Assembly (NCBI GenBank): GCA_030611815.1
Contig: JAUWPC010000093.1
Coordinates: 1 to 10,861 of the forward strand
DNA length: 10,861 bases
Direction of reading: 5' to 3'
Source of the DNA: Desulfobacteraceae bacterium
GTDB taxonomy: Bacteria > Desulfobacterota > DSM-4660 > Desulfatiglandales > Desulfatiglandaceae
The notes under the pieces are model-generated. The model made no database searches. It was given only the letters and a program-made list of their open reading frames with translations, and was not told the DNA's origin. This document shows positions 5,148 to 10,861 of the stretch, piece by piece. Each line of letters starts with the position of its first letter. Position 1 is the first letter of the stretch. Position numbers and translations under genes: made by a program.

Positions 5148-7655
5148 TTACGCCAAAACTTGCCCGGTCTTCAACACGTCGATATTGAGAAGGTCGTCAT
5201 CCGTTAGAGAAAAAATGCCTTTTACTATCTCCGTCGGTTTCAGCCCTGGACCTTCCGTCTGCATTAGTGTCAATTGTAGCTTGTTTGGCGAAACAAGGGA
5301 GATAGAGCTGACAAGCGCCCGAGCATCGATCTCATGATCCCCTTTTTTGTTGGTTTTGACAACCGAAAAATGGTCTGATTCAAGAAATCCCCTCAGGTCT
5401 TTTTCTTTAATTTTTGGTCCCTTAAAGGTAATCAGGAATTGGCTTTCGCTTATACGCCTTCTTTTCTTGATAGGGGAAATCTCTTTGACAAGGATCACAT
5501 CAATGCCGTGGGGGAGTTCATGATTGATCTTCTCTTTTACTGAAAAGATATCTACCGCTTCAATTAGTTCAATATCCACCAGCTCTGCTATGCTTTCGGT
5601 CCCAACAGGTAAGGCGGCAAAAAACGAGACCTTGGGCATGGGGTGAAAACCTCTGGAAAAGGCCAATTTCAAACCTGCCCTTCTGAAGGCTCTTATGAGG
5701 ACCCTCGCAAGTTCTAAGTGGCCAAGATGTTTTGCCCTGTTGAGCTTTCTGTAGGTGAGTCGATACTTCTTTTTGTATTCGGGCGTCGGCCGAATAGATG
5801 CTTCCTCGCCAGACGATAACTCAGAGTATTTGTACAGGACCGGATCAATGGTTTTATGGTCGCATACGCCGCACTCTAAGCATTTTTCTCGGCAGTCAGG
5901 GGTCAGATTTTCTTCTTTGGCCTTTATCCATTCTCTCTTGAGGAAGGCCTTTGTGACCCCTGCTTTGATATGGTCCCAGGGTAAGATCTCCTGGAAAGAC
6001 CTTTCCCGGTGGAGATAAAAGTCGGGTTCCAACCCGGCACGAACAAAGGCTTCCTGCCAGACTTCTACCCTAAAATGCTCCCCCCATGCGTCGAACCGCG
6101 CCCCAAGGCCCCACGCCTCCATAATGACACGGCCGAGTCTCCTGTCACCCCTTGCAAAGACACCCTCTAACCAGCTTAATTCAGGTTGATTCCATTTGAC
6201 CCTGATCCAGCTTCCTTTTAGTCCTTCCCGGATTAGTTTTATTCGCCTACTGCTCTCCTCCGGGGAAATCTGAGTCGTCCACATAAAGGGGGTATGGGCT
6301 TTGGGCACAAATGTAGAAATGCTGACGTTCAAATTCGCCCTTTTCCCCTTTTTGCCGGCAAGACGTATGACCTGTTTGGACAAGTCGATAATATCCTGAA
6401 GGTCTCCATCCCCCTCGTATGGGAGCCCTATCATAAAGTAAAGCTTAATCAGGTTCCATCCGGCCCGGTAAACCACATGCGCAGTCCCGAGGATATCGTC
6501 TTGGGTCAAGCCTTTGTTGATGATCCTCCTGAGCCGATCATTGCCTGCCTCCGGGGCCAAGGTAAAACCCGTCTTTCTTACCCTTTTGATCTGTTCGATC
6601 ATTTCGGTATTCAGGCTGTCCATCCTGAGTGACGGGAGGCTTACTCCGATATTCTTGTGGGATTGTCTGTCCATCAGGGTCTTGAGAAGCGGACCGATAC
6701 AGCTATAATCTCCGGAACTAAGGGAAAGAAGAGAGAGGTCTTCATAGCCTGTGAGTTTCAATGCATTTTCCGCCTTTTCAATTATTGATTCGGGGTTTCG
6801 TTCCCTTACTGGGCGATATATCATCCCCGCCTGGCAGAATCGACATCCTCGAGTACAACCGCGTGAGATCTCTACTGAAACACGGTCGTGGATCAGTTCG
6901 GTGAAGGGGACGATTTGACGCTCGGGATAGGGGTAATCATCGAGATCAGGCACGATAGCCTTCTTCACCTCCTGGTAGCCTGCATGATCCGGCTCAATCT
7001 TTTTAACAGATCCATCAAGGCAATAATGAATGCTAAAAAAGGAAGGGATGTATATCCCCCTGATATGACGCAATTCATGCAGTAGCTCTTTCTTGCTCGC
7101 TATTTTTTTCTTCTTTGTTTCCCGGACAACACGGCATATCTCTAAGGCCGCGGTCTCACCGTCACCGATTACCATAAGGTCAAAGAAATCGGCAACAGGC
7201 TCGGGATTAAAACACGCGGGACCTCCTGCAATGATAAGAGCGTCTTTGTCAGCCCTATCCTCAGCTAAAAGGGGAATGCCTGAGAGATCAAGTATGTTCA
7301 GGACGTTTGTGTACGAGAGTTCGTGTTGGAGGCTAAAACCCACGAGGTCAAAGCTTGACAGGGGACGTTCCGACTCTAATGTCGTAAGGGGAATCTTTCG
7401 GCTTCTCAATTCATATTCCAAGTCAACCCAGGGGGAAAAAACCCGCTCAGCAGCCAGCCATTCCTGACGGTTAAGAATGTTATAAATGATTTTTAGCCCT
7501 AAGTGGGACATGCCTATCTCATAGACGTCTGGAAAGGCAAGGGCAATGGAGACCTCGATCCCGGAAGGATCTTTCCTGACAGAGTTAACCTCGTTGCCCA
7601 AATAACGGCTTGGACGGATGATATTTGAAAACCAGTTCTGATCTAAGATGGACAT
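5148..7655 (-). CDS. Fused radical SAM protein (TIGR03960-like) with C-terminal DUF2344 (TIGR03936-like) domain
   Basis: This is an 835-residue two-module protein. Residues about 30-190 resemble a B12-binding-like Rossmann region (GFSLQHELSYTNVLNILDL, IIAGGPACFNPEP, VIGDGETA) but lack a DxHxxG cobalamin motif. The radical SAM core follows, with C267, C271 and C274 (CTRGCRFC) to bind a 4Fe-4S cluster and cleave S-adenosylmethionine. A second cluster, C588, C592, C595, C598 (CxxxCxxCxxC), sits before the C-terminal DUF2344 domain, about 630-835 (AKHLGHLELARVLIRAFRRA, FSRGFHPMPKVSF, LPVGTES). In many bacteria the two modules are separate adjacent genes; here they form one chain. The substrate is unknown. 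Its frequent neighbour is RNase G, as here, which suggests RNA or ribosome work (inference). The start ATG overlaps the end of the upstream kinase by 13 bp with no good ribosome site, so translation is probably coupled. Confidence 0.93.
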   Translation of the reverse strand: MSILDQNWFSNIIRPSRYLGNEVNSVRKDPSGIEVSIALAFPDVYEIGMSHLGLKIIYNILNRQEWLAAERVFSPWVDLEYELRSRKIPLTTLESERPLSSFDLVGFSLQHELSYTNVLNILDLSGIPLLAEDRADKDALIIAGGPACFNPEPVADFFDLMVIGDGETAALEICRVVRETKKKKIASKKELLHELRHIRGIYIPSFFSIHYCLDGSVKKIEPDHAGYQEVKKAIVPDLDDYPYPERQIVPFTELIHDRVSVEISRGCTRGCRFCQAGMIYRPVRERNPESIIEKAENALKLTGYEDLSLLSLSSGDYSCIGPLLKTLMDRQSHKNIGVSLPSLRMDSLNTEMIEQIKRVRKTGFTLAPEAGNDRLRRIINKGLTQDDILGTAHVVYRAGWNLIKLYFMIGLPYEGDGDLQDIIDLSKQVIRLAGKKGKRANLNVSISTFVPKAHTPFMWTTQISPEESSRRIKLIREGLKGSWIRVKWNQPELSWLEGVFARGDRRLGRVIMEAWGLGARFDAWGEHFRVEVWQEAFVRAGLEPDFYLHRERSFQEILPWDHIKAGVTKAFLKREWIKAKEENLTPDCREKCLECGVCDHKTIDPVLYKYSELSSGEEASIRPTPEYKKKYRLTYRKLNRAKHLGHLELARVLIRAFRRAGLKLAFSRGFHPMPKVSFFAALPVGTESIAELVDIELIEAVDIFSVKEKINHELPHGIDVILVKEISPIKKRRRISESQFLITFKGPKIKEKDLRGFLESDHFSVVKTNKKGDHEIDARALVSSISLVSPNKLQLTLMQTEGPGLKPTEIVKGIFSLTDDDLLNIDVLKTGQVLA

Positions 7656-9361
7656 GACTTTACAATCTCGTAGCCGTTCACAGGAAGCAATATCGTGATT
7701 TCAGCTCCACCCCCAGGGTGATTGGCTCCGGATATTTTTCCTTCAAGCCGATCGACGATCCTTTTCACAATGGCCAGGCCCAGGCCGGAACCTCTTTCTT
7801 TGGTGGTGAAGAAGGGTAAAAAAAGGTGTCGCAGGCCTTTTTCGTCAAATCCTTCTCCTGTATCACGAATGACTATTTTTGCCTTCTCCGACCCGGATTC
7901 AGGCGGACCAGGCACCAATGCAGAGGTAATATGTAGCTCACCCCCCCCGCCCATGGCATCACATGCATTTAAAAAGAGATTCCACAGCACCTGTTTGAGC
8001 TGGTCCGGATCAGATTTAACTTTAACAGGATATGGGAAACTTGTAAAAATTTCTATTTTGCTATTCCAGAGTGGGCTGTTTTGGAAAAACTCTAACGATT
8101 CGAGGATTAACTGATTCAGGTCAAATTCCGTCAATTTTGCCCTCTTGGGCCTGGCAAAAAGGAGGAAGTCGGATACTAATTCATTGAGTCGATCCGTTTC
8201 TCTCAATATGATATCCATGAGGCGAACGTTAACATCGTTCTGCTCCATCCCCTCTCTTATGATCTCAATTGATCCGCTGATGGACGCCATCGGATTCCGG
8301 ATCTCGTGAGCCATTCCTGCGGCAAGCTCTCCTATGATCGCAAGACCTTCAACCTTCTTCATCTCCTCTTCAATCTGTTTTATTTGCGTCACATCCTGCA
8401 GGGTGAGAATTTGACCTTGCTGTTCACCCAAGGAATGCAGTAGGGGGGAGATAGACAGTCGTAGATCGGTTTTTGTTCCGTCAGGCCTCTCATGAGTGAG
8501 GTCGGGTAATGAAGATTTAGTATCGATCAGACCGGTTGAAAGGAATTTTCGTCCGGCTGAATGCTCGGCAAAAAGGGGGAGTCTGTCGCCTATCAGATGC
8601 CCACAGGCATTGTTAGCCTTTATTCCAAAGATCTTTTCTGCGGAGGGATTGAACAGGATAATTTTTTCGTGGTTATCCAAGACGATCAGGCCTGATGCGA
8701 TGCTGCCGATTATGCTTTCATTCAGTCCCTCCAATCTGTTGACATCTAACTGTTTTGCCCTTAATTCAACGCGATTCTTTCTTGCCTGTTCAGAGAGAAA
8801 ACTGCTGAGATATCCGACGAGATAAAAACCGGTCATGTTTGCCAGTATAGTGAAAAAGAGGTAGGCGCTTTGATAGGTTTCAGGGTAAATTAACCGGCTG
8901 CCTAAAGGATGAATCACACCATAATAGTGAAGATCTAACAGCAGACCATAGAAAATGCTGCTGCTGGACGCAACGATCATACCTCCTCTGCGGTAAAGGA
9001 GTATGCTACCGCTGAATATGCTGAGGATGTAAAGAAAAGAGAATATGCTCTCTATACCACCGGTAGAGTATATGAGGCCCGTTATCATGATGGTATCGAC
9101 AAGGAGTTGGATATATGCCTGCAAGGTAATGTTGTTGAGATATTTTAATAGGAAGGCGTAAATAATGCTGATGAAGTATACAGATGCAAGAAGAAGGTAG
9201 TGGGAGGTATGGATTTCTCCTAAATGGCTTAGGGCTCCCCTGGACTGGATAAATATGAGAGCTCCTAAGAGAATAGAGATAAGGAGGACCCTTAAAAGCA
9301 TTAGGGTTTTAAGGCCCCTTAGGAGTTCCGGTGGAGGGGTTTTCTCTGTAGGGCTGATCAT
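7643..9361 (-). CDS. pilS: PilS-like membrane sensor histidine kinase (NtrB type)
   Basis: This 572-residue inner-membrane sensor kinase probably phosphorylates a PilR-type response regulator controlling sigma54-dependent pilin transcription. About six membrane helices lie in residues 20-188 (near 20-39, 54-73, 80-98, 103-123, 127-143, 166-188) with little outside the membrane, as in PilS. A PAS domain follows (about 213-325, with GLIVLDNHEKIILFNPSAEKI). The HisKA H-box is AAGMAHEIRNPMASISGS with phosphoacceptor H352. The ATPase domain shows the N-box LWNLFLNACDAM (459-470), G1 RDTGEGF (499-505), LPFFTTKERGSGLGLA with G2 at 524-529, and a final GGGAEITILLP. It starts 9 bp after pilC, which favours PilS over a generic NtrB/ZraS-type kinase. 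No response regulator gene is adjacent: the next gene overlaps it by 13 bp and is the radical SAM gene. The ribosome site is weak (AGAG), fitting translational coupling to pilC. Confidence 0.85.
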   Translation of the reverse strand: MISPTEKTPPPELLRGLKTLMLLRVLLISILLGALIFIQSRGALSHLGEIHTSHYLLLASVYFISIIYAFLLKYLNNITLQAYIQLLVDTIMITGLIYSTGGIESIFSFLYILSIFSGSILLYRRGGMIVASSSSIFYGLLLDLHYYGVIHPLGSRLIYPETYQSAYLFFTILANMTGFYLVGYLSSFLSEQARKNRVELRAKQLDVNRLEGLNESIIGSIASGLIVLDNHEKIILFNPSAEKIFGIKANNACGHLIGDRLPLFAEHSAGRKFLSTGLIDTKSSLPDLTHERPDGTKTDLRLSISPLLHSLGEQQGQILTLQDVTQIKQIEEEMKKVEGLAIIGELAAGMAHEIRNPMASISGSIEIIREGMEQNDVNVRLMDIILRETDRLNELVSDFLLFARPKRAKLTEFDLNQLILESLEFFQNSPLWNSKIEIFTSFPYPVKVKSDPDQLKQVLWNLFLNACDAMGGGGELHITSALVPGPPESGSEKAKIVIRDTGEGFDEKGLRHLFLPFFTTKERGSGLGLAIVKRIVDRLEGKISGANHPGGGAEITILLPVNGYEIVKSCPS

Positions 9362-9370
9362 GTCTCTGGT

Positions 9371-10582
9371 TTATGAACCCATGGCTGCGGCCATGCCGAA
9401 AATAGGGAGATACATGGCGATAACGAGTCCGCCTATAGCCCCCCCGAGGAATACCATGAGCAGGGGCTCCAACATGGCGGTCATTGCCTCTACTGCTACG
9501 TCCACCTCGTCGTCATAAAAATCGGCTATTTTTTCAAGCATGGTATCAAGGGCCCCTGTGGCCTCGCCGACAGCAATCATTTGAACTACCATATTAGGGA
9601 ATATGTCGTTTTCCGAGAGTGGTTCGGCAATCGGTTGACCTTCCGCAATACTTGAACGAACATCGAGGACGACCTCTTCGAGCACAACGTTGCCTGAAGT
9701 CTTTGCAACGATTTCCAGGGCCTTTATAATAGGCACTCCGCTTCTGATCATTGTCCCTAAGGTCCTGGAAAACCTGGCCACCGCAACCTTTTTTAGTAGT
9801 GGGCCAAATATGGGCAATTTCAACGATAAGGTGTCTGTGACTTTTCTGCCTCCCGTGGTGCCCCGGTACTTTTTAAACAGGAAGACGAACAGAATAAGGG
9901 CGCCAATTATGTAGAGGATGTTTCCTTTCGTGAAGTTGCTCATGGCCACTACAATTTGTGTGGGTACTGGCAAGGCCTTACCAAAGCTTGAGAACATGTC
10001 TTGGAATACCGGGATTACAAAGATCATGATCACAGCGATAACAATTATGGCAATAGCGACCACGATTATGGGGTATGTCATGGCTCCTTTAATCTGGGAC
10101 TTCAGTTTCTCCACCTTCTCTATATAAGCAGCTAAACGTTGTAAAATGGTGTCTAAGATACCCCCCACCTCACCAGCGGCAATCAGATTAACGAAAAGGC
10201 TGTCAAATACCTTGGGATGTCTTTCCATGGCTTCAGCAAGGCTTGAGCCCCCTTCCACGTCTCTTACAATATCTTTGAGGACACGCTTGAACGTCTTATT
10301 TTCTGCCTGATCAGCAAGGATGGTGAGCCCCTGGACAAGTGGTAGGCCCGCGTCAATCATGGTGGAAAATTGCCTGGTAAAAATGACGATATCTTTGTTA
10401 GTCACCTTTGGCTGCATGAAAGAAACATTTTCAAAAATATCCTTTGGCTTGAGCTTTATTTTTCTGATCTTAAGGTTGCGCCGTTTTAATTGCAGGCCCG
10501 CCGCTTTTTCATCAGCTGCTTCCAGTTCTCCTTTAATGACCCTACCTTTTTTTGTCTCCGCAACCCAATTATAGATCGGCAT
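9371..10582 (-). CDS. pilC: Type IV pilus inner-membrane platform protein PilC (type II secretion F family)
   Basis: PilC is the polytopic inner-membrane platform that links the PilB/PilT motors to pilin assembly. The protein has 403 residues, close to the usual 400-410. The N-terminal cytoplasmic segment (MPIYNWVAETKKGRVIKGEL) is typical. Two T2SSF domains follow, about 68-191 and 271-393, each with the matching repeat features FTRQFSTMIDAGLPLVQGL / FSRTLGTMIRSGVPIIKAL, an EGGSSLAEA / EGQPIAEPL stretch, and AAGEVGGILDTIL / AVGEATGALDTML. Membrane helices lie near 169-191, 221-237 and 371-393. The type II secretion protein GspF is the main alternative; the following pilS-like kinase favours the pilus. 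A strong AGGGAGGG site at 10588-10595 sets the start. A sigma70-type promoter lies about 100 bp upstream, so pilC seems to head this unit; pilB and pilT are not in the window. Confidence 0.92.
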   Translation of the reverse strand: MPIYNWVAETKKGRVIKGELEAADEKAAGLQLKRRNLKIRKIKLKPKDIFENVSFMQPKVTNKDIVIFTRQFSTMIDAGLPLVQGLTILADQAENKTFKRVLKDIVRDVEGGSSLAEAMERHPKVFDSLFVNLIAAGEVGGILDTILQRLAAYIEKVEKLKSQIKGAMTYPIIVVAIAIIVIAVIMIFVIPVFQDMFSSFGKALPVPTQIVVAMSNFTKGNILYIIGALILFVFLFKKYRGTTGGRKVTDTLSLKLPIFGPLLKKVAVARFSRTLGTMIRSGVPIIKALEIVAKTSGNVVLEEVVLDVRSSIAEGQPIAEPLSENDIFPNMVVQMIAVGEATGALDTMLEKIADFYDDEVDVAVEAMTAMLEPLLMVFLGGAIGGLVIAMYLPIFGMAAAMGS

Positions 10583-10587
10583 TTTAG

Positions 10588-10595
10588 CCCTCCCT
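10588..10595 (-). promoter_or_regulatory. Ribosome binding site of pilC
   Basis: Read on the minus strand, AGGGAGGG ends five bases before the ATG at 10582. It overlaps the stop codon of a possible 14-residue leader frame (10594-10638). Confidence 0.7.
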
Positions 10596-10638
10596 AAGAG
10601 TCTCTCTTGAGCAAGGAAATGGTTGAGTGTATTTTCAT
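10594..10638 (-). CDS. Possible 14-residue leader peptide upstream of pilC
   Basis: On the minus strand, ATG at 10638 opens a 14-codon frame (MKIHSTISLLKRDS) ending at TAG, 10594-10596, inside the pilC ribosome site. It is preceded by AAGGAAAAGG with usable spacing and lies downstream of the predicted promoter, so it would be transcribed. Stop-over-ribosome-site geometry could couple its translation to pilC. Frames this short arise easily by chance, and no conservation can be judged here. Confidence 0.25.
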   Translation of the reverse strand: MKIHSTISLLKRDS

Positions 10639-10679
10639 TATATTAACCTTTTCCTTAGATATATGCAAAAATTTAGTTG

Positions 10680-10708
10680 AGAATAGATAATTTAGCTTCC
10701 TCTGTCAA
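10680..10708 (-). promoter_or_regulatory. Sigma70-type promoter of the pilC operon
   Basis: On the minus strand, TTGACA (10703-10708) is followed after exactly 17 bases by TATTCT (10680-10685), a perfect -35 and a four-of-six -10 at optimal spacing. Transcription would start near 10673 and give a leader of about 90 bases before pilC. It faces pilC, pilS and the radical SAM gene, so it is the likely operon promoter. Confidence 0.65.
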
Positions 10709-10713
10709 GGTGG

Positions 10714-10785
10714 CTGGCAGCAATTCTTTTTCGTAACCGTTTACGGGTACAGGGCATGTGCCTTTGAAAACCGAAGGACTGCCAG
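10714..10785. other. Possible multi-hairpin element upstream of the pilC promoter
   Basis: CTGGCAG at 10714-10720 pairs exactly with CTGCCAG at 10779-10785, closing a 72-bp segment. Inside are two further small palindromes: CCGTTTACGG (in CGTAACCGTTTACGG) and GGCATGTGCC at 10753-10762. Together they could form a branched fold in RNA from either strand, or be operator-type DNA symmetry, since the element lies just upstream of the minus-strand -35 box. I could not match it to a known riboswitch class. Confidence 0.3.
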
Positions 10786-10794
10786 ATATTATTC

Positions 10795-10822
10795 TTGACA
10801 AGGAGTGTGGATTAAATGTTAT
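10795..10822 (+). promoter_or_regulatory. Possible plus-strand promoter near right edge
   Basis: A perfect TTGACA at 10795-10800 is followed after 16 bases by TGTTAT (10817-10822), a four-of-six -10. It would read out of the window to the right, away from pilC. No gene is visible downstream before the edge, so its relevance is unknown. Confidence 0.25.
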
Positions 10823-10861
10823 ATGTCTTCGACACTAAAATGTGATGCGAACTGGGGTCTG

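Noticed and set aside
7093..7467. 124-codon plus-strand frame opposite the radical SAM N-terminus
   Set aside because: Antisense shadow of a well-supported gene, with no ribosome site or domain evidence.
7722..8114. 130-codon plus-strand frame opposite the kinase ATPase domain
   Set aside because: It is antisense to conserved, motif-rich coding sequence and its product has no recognisable features.
10733..10746. CGTAACCGTTTACG as an intrinsic terminator
   Set aside because: The stem is only about five base pairs and has no U-run after it on either strand; the T-run precedes it on the plus strand.
1..10861. CRISPR array, tRNA/rRNA genes, defence or prophage cluster
   Set aside because: No regularly spaced direct repeats, no cloverleaf or rRNA-like segment, and no nuclease, methylase, integrase or phage structural protein was found on either strand.

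Overview
The window looks like chromosomal DNA of moderate G+C from a free-living Gram-negative bacterium, most likely a Desulfobacterota (former Deltaproteobacteria) relative. I base this on the protein flavour, the pilC-pilS pairing, the single-chain fused radical SAM/DUF2344 protein next to RNase G, and intergenic repeats of a kind I associate with that phylum. The taxon is an inference; no rRNA gene or other phylogenetic marker is present.

Layout. Almost everything reads on the minus strand, so biological order runs from high to low coordinates. (1) 10861-10583: leader region with a strong sigma70-type promoter facing pilC, a possible 14-residue leader peptide and a possible folded element. 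(2) 10582-5148: pilC (type IV pilus inner-membrane platform), then a PilS-like membrane histidine kinase after 9 bp, then a fused radical SAM/DUF2344 protein whose start overlaps the kinase by 13 bp. (3) 5147-4880: leader of the RNase gene, containing an inverted-repeat (MITE-like) element. (4) 4879-3347: RNase E/G family ribonuclease (rng). (5) 3308-3081: a small plus-strand two-CxxC zinc-ribbon protein converging on rng, with a perfect 17-bp hairpin between them. (6) 3080-2710: a 371-bp gap with a REP/MITE-like inverted repeat and a possible decayed or tiny reading frame. (7) 2709-1: a TVP38/TMEM64 (VTT) membrane protein followed after 18 bp by transketolase, which is almost complete but runs off the left edge.

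How the genes work together. pilC and pilS belong to type IV pilus assembly and its transcriptional control. The usual partner regulator PilR is not next to pilS; the radical SAM gene takes that place by direct overlap. The radical SAM/DUF2344 protein and RNase G are a pair seen together in many bacteria, often beside ribosomal protein genes rplU and rpmA, which are absent here. This suggests an RNA- or ribosome-related role for the uncharacterised radical SAM enzyme. Transketolase serves the non-oxidative pentose phosphate pathway; its link to the VTT protein is probably only shared transcription.

I see no CRISPR array, tRNA, rRNA, intact transposase, prophage gene or obvious defence system. 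The best leads are the pilS/radical SAM/rng junction with the extra cysteine cluster in the radical SAM protein, and the intergenic inverted-repeat elements.
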